A stretch of 64,000 nucleotides of DNA, from contig JAFYSF010000070.1 of assembly GCA_017559505.1 (NCBI GenBank), forward strand, positions 45,523 to 109,522, read 5' to 3'. The notes below the pieces were generated by a model. That model worked only from the letters and a program-made list of their open reading frames with translations. It was not told where the DNA came from and did no database searches. Below, piece by piece: positions 1 to 9,032 of the stretch. The DNA comes from Paludibacteraceae bacterium (lineage in GTDB: Bacteria > Bacteroidota > Bacteroidia > Bacteroidales > Paludibacteraceae). The translations under genes were made by a program, and so were the position numbers. How positions within the stretch are numbered: position 1 is the stretch's first letter; each line of letters starts with the position of its first letter.

Positions 1-1636
1 TTTTATTTGACTCTGTTTTTTTATACCAACGATATCTAAATCCCTCTGGAGCAACAAGCGTATCATATTCCACATTAGTTCCACAAGACGTACTTTGCAA
101 CTCTCCCGACGAACAATTAAGCGTAAAATATGCATAACCAAAGTGTCCTTTTTCTGCGCAGTCATACGTTGTAAGACGTACTGTAACCTCTTTTCCATGA
201 TGTTCTCGCAAATTGATTGAAATTGTAGTCCAATCTTTCCACCATCCATCACCAGTTTTATGCCACCCATCAATACCATCTTTCATATTATGACCTGCCG
301 CAAATTTAGCCTCTCCACATCCTTTGTCACTAATTGGTTTTGTATTACTACCTGTACCTGTCAAAACTTCCAATTCAAATTTAGGCTGCCATATCTCTTT
401 ATGTTCTGGGTCTTGCAACACAACTGCATATTTCAAAATCAAAATAGCTGAAGTTGAAGCATCTACTGTATATTTATACTCAATACGTTCAGCTTCTCCC
501 CCTGTATTCCAGTTACCAAGACGTACCGACGCAATCTCTCCATCAGGCACAGTTCGCAACCCACTTGTTCGTGGGTCTTTCTCACTCAAATCATAATGCA
601 CCGTATGTCGACTCTCTACGCTTGAATATCCATGGTCAACCAAACTTGGTGTGAAACCAAGACCAACACCACTACCATCAGAATTATCCGGATTCAATCC
701 GACTGAACAATTCTCAAGACTAAGACTCAAAAAATCTATGCATCGTGCACCTGGATAATAAATAAATTCTGAAAGAGACACCCATGTACCACTAATACCC
801 TCACAACGCGCGCGTACATAATATGTACACATACCCTCTTCCACTCCTTCTACAACAACAAATGTATCTCTCACATTCTGATACTCCTTCCATCTGCCTG
901 TGCGCGTATTATAACAGCGAACATCATAAGCCTCATTCTCGCCACTCCACGAGAATGTTGCATCCAAATCATTCACTTGCAATGCCAAATTGTATGGTTT
1001 TGAACAATACCCTTCTGGCATAATCAAAATATTATCTACACAGGCAGCAGGTGGATATGCTCCATTCATACCATTACGCCAAACAAACACCAACTTATGC
1101 GGTGTTCCATCTGTTTCAAGCGTACCTACAATAGTATTCCAATCCGAATGCGACAATCTTGACGAACTACGACCAAACGACAACGCATATTGGGTTATAT
1201 AGTCTGGCAATTTATTTTGCTTACCTATAACAGAATTGGTTTTTACACTTGTAGGAACCCAACAGACATACAATCCATCAATATCACTAATACTATCTTG
1301 CCACCCTGCAGCACGCCAGTCAAAAGAGAATTCATATTTACCTGCCTTAAAATTAGGCAACTCACGATATGACGTAACAATTACTTCACTCGCAACATAC
1401 TCATTAGAAATCCCATCTTTTGACACGAAAAGGCCATAGTCGCCTCCATTCGACCCTGGTCTACCAATATACCATTTATTTATACTCTGTCCCCCTTGAT
1501 TACCCGCATTCAAAACCCACTTTTCACGTTCAACAGGGTCCTCAAATTCACACTGATAAGTAAAAATACTATCTTGGCAATACGCAAAACCCAATGCACA
1601 TTGCACCATCAATAATAAGATGAATCTTCTCAACAT
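1..1636 (-). CDS. Large secreted adhesin-like protein, 3' end beyond the window
   Basis: The frame is open from the ATG at 1634-1636 to the left edge, giving 545 residues and no stop. A signal peptide (MLRRFILLLMVQCALGFAYC) is followed by a jelly-roll-like region (residues 25-205), a fibronectin-III-like stretch starting near CSKPYNL (about 208-295), and a conserved unnamed domain (about 299-540) with SRHTVHY, RLGNWNTGGEAE, WWKDWTTI, GHFGYAYFTLNC and GFRYRW. The same order occurs in the genes at 50062-53145 and 46759-50043, so the missing end probably holds Cys-Asp-Ser repeats and a T9SS-type tail. Function is unknown; a surface or secreted adhesin is inferred from architecture only. It lies downstream of the barrel gene at 1794 on the same strand. 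Confidence 0.85.
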   Translation of the reverse strand, partial: MLRRFILLLMVQCALGFAYCQDSIFTYQCEFEDPVEREKWVLNAGNQGGQSINKWYIGRPGSNGGDYGLFVSKDGISNEYVASEVIVTSYRELPNFKAGKYEFSFDWRAAGWQDSISDIDGLYVCWVPTSVKTNSVIGKQNKLPDYITQYALSFGRSSSRLSHSDWNTIVGTLETDGTPHKLVFVWRNGMNGAYPPAACVDNILIMPEGYCSKPYNLALQVNDLDATFSWSGENEAYDVRCYNTRTGRWKEYQNVRDTFVVVEGVEEGMCTYYVRARCEGISGTWVSLSEFIYYPGARCIDFLSLSLENCSVGLNPDNSDGSGVGLGFTPSLVDHGYSSVESRHTVHYDLSEKDPRTSGLRTVPDGEIASVRLGNWNTGGEAERIEYKYTVDASTSAILILKYAVVLQDPEHKEIWQPKFELEVLTGTGSNTKPISDKGCGEAKFAAGHNMKDGIDGWHKTGDGWWKDWTTISINLREHHGKEVTVRLTTYDCAEKGHFGYAYFTLNCSSGELQSTSCGTNVEYDTLVAPEGFRYRWYKKTESNK

Positions 1637-1713
1637 ATATAAATTATAAATTAATAAATTAACATCTGTTCAATATAAAACTCCGGAGGCAATCTACGCA
1701 ATCCAAGCAGTAG

Positions 1714-1734
1714 GGACGCACGGTTCGTGCGTCC
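1714..1734. repeat. Perfect short palindrome, REP-like
   Basis: A 9-bp perfect stem (GGACGCACG / CGTGCGTCC) with a 3-nt loop sits between the barrel gene and the partial adhesin gene. It is GC-rich in an AT-rich intergenic region and has no T-run on either side, so it does not look like an intrinsic terminator. It resembles dispersed palindromes of many Bacteroidota genomes; only one copy was seen here. Confidence 0.55.
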
Positions 1735-1772
1735 GCTCGATCGCAAGACCAAAAAAATCAACAACGCAGTTG

Positions 1773-1806
1773 TTAACTCCCAACTCTCAACTCCTATTCC
1801 ACTCCC
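1773..1806. repeat. CTCC/CTCATT-type intergenic repeat touching a stop codon
   Basis: This pyrimidine-rich stretch is built from variants of AACTCC and CTATTCC. It runs into the last codons and the TAG stop of the minus-strand barrel gene. Similar stretches are at 17265-17310, 19262-19324, 19765-19793 and 44715-44745. Confidence 0.5.
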
Positions 1807-2921
1807 TTCTTCACACGTGTTTTCTTCCAAGGAATTGTAACATCATTTTTCAAACAATTACACTCCTTCACCTTTGGCATTTCAAACATAATACCTACCT
1901 TAAAACCTACCATCCATGAGCTAAGAATTGTAGGTTTATCAAAATTAACAAAATGTTCTTCACCTTTCATTCTATCCAATGTCCCTTTTGACATACCAAT
2001 AGGTATAGTCGAATAGAATGATCTAACACTTCTAAAAAAGTCCTCCAAATCTTCTGGAGTAAAACCATCTAACGATGCATAATCAAACAATTGTTCCGCC
2101 GTATTTTTATTACTATAAGTAGACAACATGCCAACTTCACCAACCAAAGCAAACTTAAATCTCATACGGCTTTTTCCACTTATCTCCATGTCAAGCCCTT
2201 GCCACCCAATCTCTACCATGGGATTCACTTGAAGTTGATGAAGAAAATTCTTATCATGCGATTGAACATCTGTCAAAGACAAATTTTCCTTGATACCCAT
2301 AATATCTTCATATCTATCATAATACAAGTTACAATCCGCATAACCAAAGTCACCATCAATCTTATTATACAAACTATATCCAACTCTAGCCCCTACACCA
2401 AAATACATCCCCATCTCTGATTTATATCCAAGCATAAAAGGAAGCGTTGCATAAACTGTTGTCTGTTTCTCATTCCAATTGATAACAGTGTATTCCACAC
2501 TCGCTTTTTCTTGCAAATTGACATCACCATCCATCACATCCTCAATACGATGAATACTATCCGTATGATGCAATCTACCCGAAATTATTTGTCCTTCAAG
2601 ACCAATACTCATCCAAAAACCACGAGCCGCATGATATTCATATCCAAATCCAAAAGTTCCCCCTAACAACGGACTTATATTCAACTCCTTCGGATCCAAC
2701 ACAACTGCACGCGAATCATCGTCAAAGTTAGCATCAGGCGACAATATCGAACCATAACCTGGCATCATAGCGAAACCTGATGCCCCCCCAGCCAACGAAA
2801 TTGTAATGTAATGTGAATTACGAGTACCTAAATTAGGATCACCTTTTTGTGCTGAAACACAGAAACTTAAAAACAGAAAAGACACAACAAGTAAATACTT
2901 GCTCAAAGAGAGAACTTTCAT
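1794..2921 (-). CDS. Predicted outer-membrane beta-barrel protein
   Basis: The 375-residue product has a Sec signal peptide ending near FLSFCVSAQ (residue 25). The rest alternates short hydrophobic and polar stretches rich in Gly, Tyr and Phe (for example GGTFGFGYEY, MYFGVGARVGYSL), as expected for an outer-membrane barrel. There is no lipobox and no recognisable catalytic motif. The tail after residue 355 is Lys-rich and rather Cys-containing (KECNCLKND). I do not recognise the family. It lies upstream of the partial adhesin gene on the same strand and may be co-transcribed with it; a promoter match lies about 90 bases upstream of the start. Confidence 0.8.
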   Translation of the reverse strand: MKVLSLSKYLLVVSFLFLSFCVSAQKGDPNLGTRNSHYITISLAGGASGFAMMPGYGSILSPDANFDDDSRAVVLDPKELNISPLLGGTFGFGYEYHAARGFWMSIGLEGQIISGRLHHTDSIHRIEDVMDGDVNLQEKASVEYTVINWNEKQTTVYATLPFMLGYKSEMGMYFGVGARVGYSLYNKIDGDFGYADCNLYYDRYEDIMGIKENLSLTDVQSHDKNFLHQLQVNPMVEIGWQGLDMEISGKSRMRFKFALVGEVGMLSTYSNKNTAEQLFDYASLDGFTPEDLEDFFRSVRSFYSTIPIGMSKGTLDRMKGEEHFVNFDKPTILSSWMVGFKVGIMFEMPKVKECNCLKNDVTIPWKKTRVKKGVE

Positions 2922-3013
2922 AGTGTATTAAATTTATTTTATTTTTATATTATTTTTCACAATTATTAACATGATAGCACTAGATACAATCACGCACTAT
3001 ACACAATAGCACG

Positions 3014-3044
3014 CAAAATTACTAAAAAAAATCCAAATAACAAA
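3014..3044 (-). promoter_or_regulatory. Bacteroidota-type promoter for the barrel gene
   Basis: Read on the minus strand there is TTTG, 19 bases, then TAATTTTG, matching the Bacteroidota -33/-7 pattern. It would give a leader of roughly 85 bases before the gene starting at 2921. Confidence 0.6.
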
Positions 3045-3162
3045 CACTTTAGATAAAAAAAATCAAAAATCAAAAACCACATATCAAAAAGCAACAAAAT
3101 ACCCCCAAAAACCACACTACCACCACACCACAATTCATTCTTTACTTCTCCTTATCTACAAA

Positions 3163-3236
3163 ATACTATAAATATACTATAAATATATGATAAATATACT
3201 ATAAACATACTATAAATATATGATAAATATACCATA
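3163..3236. repeat. AT-rich tandem repeat between divergent promoters
   Basis: Short units close to ATACTATAAATATATGATAA are repeated about four times with small changes. They fill the space between the divergent promoters of the barrel gene and the large secreted protein. A second, shorter copy of the same motif is at 25375-25417. No other gene or RNA is visible in the 485-base gap 2922-3406. Confidence 0.7.
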
Positions 3237-3276
3237 AAGCAACCTTCACAGGCACTTTACATAAAATTTACCTATG

Positions 3277-3309
3277 TATTGCACAATCAAAAAAAAATAT
3301 GTACCTTTG
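3277..3309 (+). promoter_or_regulatory. Strong Bacteroidota promoter for the large secreted protein
   Basis: TATTG is followed after exactly 20 bases by TACCTTTG. This is the same geometry as the promoters of sufB, dnaG, the folate gene and the AI-2E-type gene in this window. The leader would be about 90 bases. Confidence 0.75.
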
Positions 3310-3406
3310 CAAAAATATTTTTAACATTTTTTAAAGTAACCGCAAAAATACGTTTTTACACATTAAAAAAACACTTTTTATATTAATTTTCTAAAACTTT
3401 TCAGTC

Positions 3407-6400
3407 ATGAAAAAACTTACATTTATTCTCGCAGCGTTATTCTTCGCAGTAACTGCTGTGTTCGCACAGGATGAAGTGCAAGTAAGCACTAATACTGTCG
3501 AGATTGATTTGGCTGCTGGTACAGTAAAAAGCGGTCTTTCAAAGTCAATCGTTTGGGATCAAGACTCTATCAAAATCACACAAGAGTCTCGTAGCTTAAA
3601 TGGTACTACTGGTGCCGCTGGCGCAGTAGACGTAACAGATGTTAGCAAACCTCAACTTACTGATGGTCAAAACTTCATCTTTGCAAACTCATCAAAAACA
3701 TTCCCTCAAATCACTAAAATTGAAATCTCTTACGAAGGTCTCAACTATGGTGGTTTAGTTGTAGGTACTACTCGTACTGGTGGTAAAACAGTAGCAAGTG
3801 CTTCTTGTGTTACAAACCTATCTACTGCTGAAAATGGCACACACAGCGTTCAAATCATTGGTGGTGCTTCTACTCTCTATGTTCAAAACTACAACCCAAC
3901 TCCTTTGCATGTAACAAAAATCGTAGTTACACGCGCTATTGCTGGCTATGTTGAAGAAGAAGAAGCTCAAACTGACACTGCCACTGTAAAAACAATGGAA
4001 GAAGCTGTAGCTGCTTTGGGCACAAGAACAAAAGTTGTTGTTTTATACGAAAACCTCCAACCTGTAACTAAAGTTTCAAGCTCATCTTACACAGACTACA
4101 TGCCTGATGGCACAACAAAACTAAGCTGTAAATTCGTTCTTCCTGCTGATTTCGATTGCTATGGTACATGTGCACGCGGCGAAAGTGGTTTCACATTCAC
4201 TGTCGACTCTATCACTAACTTGTATGCTTTCAACAATCTCTATCTTGTAAAAAGCTACCAAGATCAAAACAGCAACGACCCTAACATCCAAAAAGAGCTC
4301 AACATCCTTGACCCTGTTACTGTAACAGCTGTTGAAGGCGAAAACGTATTCATCCAATACAACTATGCTCGTAACGATGCTATGTATAGCCACCAATTGG
4401 TTATCAACGGTGAACACTCTTTGAAAGCTGGCGACCAAATCGCTAACTTCGCCGCTAAATTTGTTGCTGCTACTAAATTGACTATCGACGACGAAACAAC
4501 TCAACTCGCTCGTAGCGAATATTTCGCTGTTCCAAGTTCTTCTTTTGGCAACATCACTGCTGACAACACTATCAAATACAGCAACCTCTCTAACATCACA
4601 AACCTCGAAAGCAAAGCTGCAACTGCTGTTCAACTTCCTAAAGGTGGCGTTATCGCTAAAGTTAAAGACACTTACTACTTTGTTTTAGGTAACGACTCTG
4701 TTGTTGTTCGTCCTGCTGCCGATCTTAATATCGACGCTTTCGTTGACAAAGTTGCTGACCTTGCTATCAAAGGTGTTATCGACTATTGCAACACTGCTAC
4801 TGGCTCAAAAGCTATCATCATCACACACATCAAAGAAGTTAACACTAACTACCAAACTATCGCTGAATGGTTGCAAGCTGCATTCGAAGGCGAAGGCGAA
4901 GGTTCTCTCGCAAACCCTGTTATCGTAACTTATAGCATCTACAAAAACAACAAACAATACATCTTTATTGGCGACGAAACTGGAGGTCTCTGCCTCACAA
5001 GTGGTGCTCAAATCGACACTATCAGAACTGGCGACGTCCTCACAGGCGTAAGAGGTACTCTCAATTTCTCTGACACAAAAGTTGCTCCTCAATTGTCTAT
5101 CCCAAACACAGTTCAAGTTATTGACTCTTTCCAAACTCTCGAACCTGCTGTTGTTACAATCGAAGAACTTTTGGCTGAAGAAAACAATGCTTTAAACAAC
5201 AACATCCCTGCTATCAAGTATGCTAACCGTCTTGTGAAAATCAACAAAACAAAAAGAAGTGCATCATTCGTAAATGGTAACCCAAGAGTATATGGCTTAG
5301 TTCAAGGCGACTACACTCTCCCTTATTCAACTAACACTTTGAATGCATATCACTCTAAATTCGCTACAACTACTCCTATGAGTGTTACTTGTATCATTGA
5401 CTTCAGATTGATTAACACAACTAACTTGTATTCATTCCTTCCACGTTCTGAAGAAGATATTCAAGACGACTTCGATCAACCTGTTATCTCTCCAGCTCCT
5501 GGCACATACTACACTAACGATGTTACTGTTACAATCACTTGTACAGACGAACTCAAAACTAACATCTACTACACATTCGACCCTGAAATCGACCCTACTC
5601 TCGACGAATGCGAAACTTACGAAGGTCCTATCAAAATCACTCAAGACACTACTATCTATTACGCAGTTAAATATGGTGAATTATATAGCAAAGTTTACGT
5701 TGCAACTTATAAATTCGGTGCTACTGTAACTACAATGGAAGAACTCAAAGCCCACGAAGGCGAACGCGTTCTTTACAAAGGACTCGAACCTAATGCAGTT
5801 ACTATCGGCGAAGGTTGGATGTCTTACACTGAATATTTCATGCCTGACGGCGAAACTGCAATGACTTGCGACCTTTACCCAATCCCTGCTAAAATGGACG
5901 TTTATGGTACATTGACAGAAGAAGGTTTCGCTATTGATGAAGTTGCTACAATCTACTCTTTCTTCACAATGAACGACCTTATGATGTTCATGGAAGGTGC
6001 TACTGACGAACAAAAAATGGCTTCTTACGAAATCAAAGAATCTGTTCTTGTTACATTAGCTGGCCCTATGAACTTCTATGTTCAATATGAAGAACAAGGC
6101 TTCTACGGTGGTTCTACTTGGAAAGGTCTTGCAGCTCAAACTGGTCGCATGACTATGTTGTCATTCCAACCAAAAGCTGGCGACGAAATCACTCTCAAAG
6201 GTGTATACAACGCTGCTATGTATGATGAAGAAACTGGCAATATGATTCAACCTGCATTCTTCACAGTTGAAACTGCTAACCTCGTTTCTGAAAACAACAA
6301 ATTGAACTACACTTCAGTTGAGCTTGCTTCTGGTTTAGAGTATATCTCTGACTACTATGCTTCTCTCTGTCGTTTGTCTAAAGGTGGCAAAATCGTTCTT

Positions 6401-7483
6401 GACAACGATGGCAACTTCTGCTACGAATTTGACTTCGAAACATGGGTACTAACAGAAGATGGTTACGAACAACTTATAGGTAAAGATTCTCTCGTATTGA
6501 TGGCTGCTGGTCCTATCTATCTTGATGAATATCTCAACATCGACCTCGATAAACTTATTGTTGGTATTATTGATTTCGATACTTACACTCAAGCTCCTAT
6601 CTTCTACGTTACTGAACTTCAAGATTCTAAACTCTACTACAACACTATCGCTGAATTGATCGCTGCTGGCGCACAATCAGAATACACATTGACAAGCGCA
6701 TTGCGTAACCCTGTATTGTTGACATACATCAGCTACAATCAATGGGCTGGCTACACAATCTTCGTACAAGATGAAACTGGTGCTATCGCAGTTAAAGGTT
6801 TAGGTGTACTTGACGAAAACGATGAATACACATTCCCTTACGAAGTTGCTGTTGGTGACTCTATCGTAGGTATTGAAGGTTTCACTGCTCTCGAAGCTTC
6901 TGCATACATGTGGTCTGGTAACGACTACAACGTAGAACTCAACTTAACTAAAGTAGCTGACGGCGAAATTACTCCAATCGACATCACATTGGCTGACTTC
7001 AACGCAGACGCAGCAAATGTTATGGAAGCAATCAACAATGGCGAATTCTTCTTGTCAGAATATGCAAATAAAGTAGTTCGCGTACAAGAACTTTCACGCG
7101 TTGACGATCCAGACGACGAAAAATGGCCATGGTTAGTTCAAGGTGAAGACTCAATCAAAGTTTCTACTTACTATTGGGGCGACATCGCAGTAGCTGACTC
7201 TATCGTATCTCTTACTGGTATCGCTGACTACACAATCATCAACGGTCAAACAGCTTCTATCCAACCATTGAATCCAGAATCTGTTGTAGTTCCTACTATC
7301 GACAATGTAGAATATGCTACTATCACAGACCTTTATGTTGAAAACGGCATGATCGTCCTTGAAGGTGAATTCCAAATCTTCACTATCACAGGTCAAAACG
7401 TTACAAATATGAATGGTCGCCTTGCAAATGGCATCTATGTAGTTCGCACTGCAAATGCTGTTGCTAAAGTAGTTATCAAATAA
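3407..7483 (+). CDS. Large secreted protein, duplicated OB-fold-like modules, T9SS-type tail
   Basis: The 1358-residue protein has a signal peptide (cleavage near AVFAQ, residue 21). Two halves are related: TMEEAVAALG near residue 192 matches TMEELKAHEG near 772, with a following DYMPDGTTKLSCKF / EYFMPDGETAMTCDL pair; TIAEWLQAAF near 484 matches TIAELIAAGA near 1080, each followed by NPVIVTY/NPVLLTY and a DETGG/DETGA stretch. The latter resembles OB-fold-type modules (DUF5689/DUF6359 style) of Bacteroidales secreted proteins. Between the halves (about 690-765) is a chitobiase C-terminal-like domain (PGTYYTNDVTVTITC). The end (about 1315-1358) looks like a T9SS sorting tail (GQNVTN, NGIYVVRT). 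Codon choice is very uniform, which suggests high expression. No enzyme motif is visible, so the role is unknown. Confidence 0.85.
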   Translation: MKKLTFILAALFFAVTAVFAQDEVQVSTNTVEIDLAAGTVKSGLSKSIVWDQDSIKITQESRSLNGTTGAAGAVDVTDVSKPQLTDGQNFIFANSSKTFPQITKIEISYEGLNYGGLVVGTTRTGGKTVASASCVTNLSTAENGTHSVQIIGGASTLYVQNYNPTPLHVTKIVVTRAIAGYVEEEEAQTDTATVKTMEEAVAALGTRTKVVVLYENLQPVTKVSSSSYTDYMPDGTTKLSCKFVLPADFDCYGTCARGESGFTFTVDSITNLYAFNNLYLVKSYQDQNSNDPNIQKELNILDPVTVTAVEGENVFIQYNYARNDAMYSHQLVINGEHSLKAGDQIANFAAKFVAATKLTIDDETTQLARSEYFAVPSSSFGNITADNTIKYSNLSNITNLESKAATAVQLPKGGVIAKVKDTYYFVLGNDSVVVRPAADLNIDAFVDKVADLAIKGVIDYCNTATGSKAIIITHIKEVNTNYQTIAEWLQAAFEGEGEGSLANPVIVTYSIYKNNKQYIFIGDETGGLCLTSGAQIDTIRTGDVLTGVRGTLNFSDTKVAPQLSIPNTVQVIDSFQTLEPAVVTIEELLAEENNALNNNIPAIKYANRLVKINKTKRSASFVNGNPRVYGLVQGDYTLPYSTNTLNAYHSKFATTTPMSVTCIIDFRLINTTNLYSFLPRSEEDIQDDFDQPVISPAPGTYYTNDVTVTITCTDELKTNIYYTFDPEIDPTLDECETYEGPIKITQDTTIYYAVKYGELYSKVYVATYKFGATVTTMEELKAHEGERVLYKGLEPNAVTIGEGWMSYTEYFMPDGETAMTCDLYPIPAKMDVYGTLTEEGFAIDEVATIYSFFTMNDLMMFMEGATDEQKMASYEIKESVLVTLAGPMNFYVQYEEQGFYGGSTWKGLAAQTGRMTMLSFQPKAGDEITLKGVYNAAMYDEETGNMIQPAFFTVETANLVSENNKLNYTSVELASGLEYISDYYASLCRLSKGGKIVLDNDGNFCYEFDFETWVLTEDGYEQLIGKDSLVLMAAGPIYLDEYLNIDLDKLIVGIIDFDTYTQAPIFYVTELQDSKLYYNTIAELIAAGAQSEYTLTSALRNPVLLTYISYNQWAGYTIFVQDETGAIAVKGLGVLDENDEYTFPYEVAVGDSIVGIEGFTALEASAYMWSGNDYNVELNLTKVADGEITPIDITLADFNADAANVMEAINNGEFFLSEYANKVVRVQELSRVDDPDDEKWPWLVQGEDSIKVSTYYWGDIAVADSIVSLTGIADYTIINGQTASIQPLNPESVVVPTIDNVEYATITDLYVENGMIVLEGEFQIFTITGQNVTNMNGRLANGIYVVRTANAVAKVVIK

Positions 7484-7514
7484 TTGATTATTCACAAATA
7501 ATCATATCATAAAG

Positions 7515-7544
7515 AAAGAGGGTATGTCAAAACATACCCTCTTT
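7515..7544. terminator. Bidirectional intrinsic terminator
   Basis: A 12-bp stem (AAAGAGGGTATG / CATACCCTCTTT) with a 6-nt loop is followed by a T-run on the plus strand. It lies between convergent genes, and the A-rich left flank gives a weaker T-run on the minus strand. Confidence 0.9.
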
Positions 7545-7558
7545 TTTTATATATAGTA

Positions 7559-8236
7559 TTATAAATTTTCTGTCAATGCATTCCAAAGATTATCTTTTGG
7601 TACTGGTGCTGAAATGTTTATTGGCTCTTTGCTCACAGGGTGGATAAATTCAATACTTCTAGCATGTAACGAAATTCCTCCATCCGGGTTTGATCTTGGG
7701 GCACCATATTTTAAATCACCTTTAATCGGGCATCCCATTGTCGCCAATTGGCAGCGTATCTGATGGTGGCGGCCGGTGTGAAGATCCACTTCTACAAGTG
7801 AATATCTATCTCCACGAGCAATTAATCTATAGCTCAACGATGCCAATTTAGAATTAGGCTTCTCCTTGTCGTAGGCGTATGATTTATTTTGTTTCTCAAC
7901 TCTCACTAAATAGTGTTTCAACGTACCTTCAATATCCTTTGGTGTGCCACAAACAATAGCCCAATAACGCTTTTTAATATCCTTATGCTCGGCAAACAAC
8001 TTGTTCATGCGCTCTAAAGCCTTGCTTGTCTTAGCAAACACTACAACGCCGCTTACAGGTCGGTCCAATCTGTGCGTAACTCCACAAAAAACATTCCCAG
8101 GCTTATTGTACTTTTCTTTCAAATAGCGTTTGATAGTTTCAGGTAGTGGCTCATCACCAGTCTTATCGCCCTGCACAATCTCTCCTACAGCCTTGTTTAC
8201 TATGATAAGGTGATTATCTTCGTATAGTACTTCCAT
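7559..8236 (-). CDS. RluA-family RNA pseudouridine synthase
   Basis: This 225-residue protein belongs to the RluA family, which converts uridine to pseudouridine in rRNA or tRNA. The catalytic motif HRLDRPVSG puts the nucleophile Asp at residue 58, followed by VVVFAKTSKAL and the later HTGRHHQIR block near 155-165. There is no N-terminal S4 domain, so it is a short catalytic-domain-only form. The exact target uridine cannot be told from sequence. It sits 39 bases after rlmB on the same strand, consistent with a small RNA-modification operon. Confidence 0.93.
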   Translation of the reverse strand: MEVLYEDNHLIIVNKAVGEIVQGDKTGDEPLPETIKRYLKEKYNKPGNVFCGVTHRLDRPVSGVVVFAKTSKALERMNKLFAEHKDIKKRYWAIVCGTPKDIEGTLKHYLVRVEKQNKSYAYDKEKPNSKLASLSYRLIARGDRYSLVEVDLHTGRHHQIRCQLATMGCPIKGDLKYGAPRSNPDGGISLHARSIEFIHPVSKEPINISAPVPKDNLWNALTENL

Positions 8237-8275
8237 TATATTTATTTTGATAAATATATTTTCTGCTATTTACTC

Positions 8276-9019
8276 TTAATTTCTTTGTTTTACAGCCTCA
8301 TAAACAATTACGCCAGTTGCCACTGATACATTGAGTGAGCCAATTTGTCCGAGAATAGGAATTGATACCATATCATCTACAATGCGTAGAATATCAGTCG
8401 AAATACCCACATCTTCTGCTCCCATTACGATTGCAAGAGGACCACTATAGTCTGTTTTCGAATAGTCGTGTGATGCTTTTTCTGATGCAGCAATTACTTT
8501 AATACCGCATTTTTGTAGGAATGAAACAGTGTTGTGAAGACTATTTTCGCGACAAACAGGTATTACATGCAATGCACCTGCCGAAGTTTTAATAGCATCT
8601 GCATTGGCAGCAGCTCCACCTTTCATTGGAACTATGATAGCATCCACTCCAGCGCATTCGCAAGTACGAGCGATAGCACCAAAGTTGCGCACGTCAGTTA
8701 CTCCATCCAAAATCACAATAAATGGGTCTTTGCCAGCCTCGTATAGAGCAGGGATAATATTCTCAATACGTTGATATTCGATAGAAGAGATATATGCCAC
8801 AACACCTTGGTGGTTTTTCATTGTGAGTTTGTTCAACTTTTCAAGTGGTACTTTTTGGATAGGCACTTGGATGTCTTTGAGCTTGTCAAACAATTCTTTA
8901 GCCAATTCACCGCCCATTTCGCGACGTATGAAAACTTTGTCCAACTCCTTACCTGCATCAATAGCCTCGATAACGGCACGTATGCCGAATATCATATTTT
9001 TTTCTTTTACCTGTTTCAT
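8276..9019 (-). CDS. rlmB: 23S rRNA (guanosine-2'-O-)-methyltransferase, RlmB/TrmH type
   Basis: The 247-residue SpoU/TrmH-family methyltransferase has an N-terminal substrate-binding part (MIFGIRAVIEAI) and a C-terminal trefoil-knot SAM domain. The knot motifs are visible: VTDVRNFGAIARTCECAG (about 105-122), IVMGAEDVGIS (about 193-203) and GSLNVSVATGV (about 227-238). Length and the N-terminal FGIRAV block fit RlmB, which methylates G2251 of 23S rRNA, better than TrmH. The start was set at MKQVKEKNMIFG. Confidence 0.9.
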   Translation of the reverse strand: MKQVKEKNMIFGIRAVIEAIDAGKELDKVFIRREMGGELAKELFDKLKDIQVPIQKVPLEKLNKLTMKNHQGVVAYISSIEYQRIENIIPALYEAGKDPFIVILDGVTDVRNFGAIARTCECAGVDAIIVPMKGGAAANADAIKTSAGALHVIPVCRENSLHNTVSFLQKCGIKVIAASEKASHDYSKTDYSGPLAIVMGAEDVGISTDILRIVDDMVSIPILGQIGSLNVSVATGVIVYEAVKQRN

Positions 9020-9032
9020 ATTTATGTGATTT

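Noticed and set aside
3163..3236. Replication origin or iteron array
   Set aside because: There are no DnaA boxes or replication initiator gene; the AT-rich units lie in a normal divergent promoter region.
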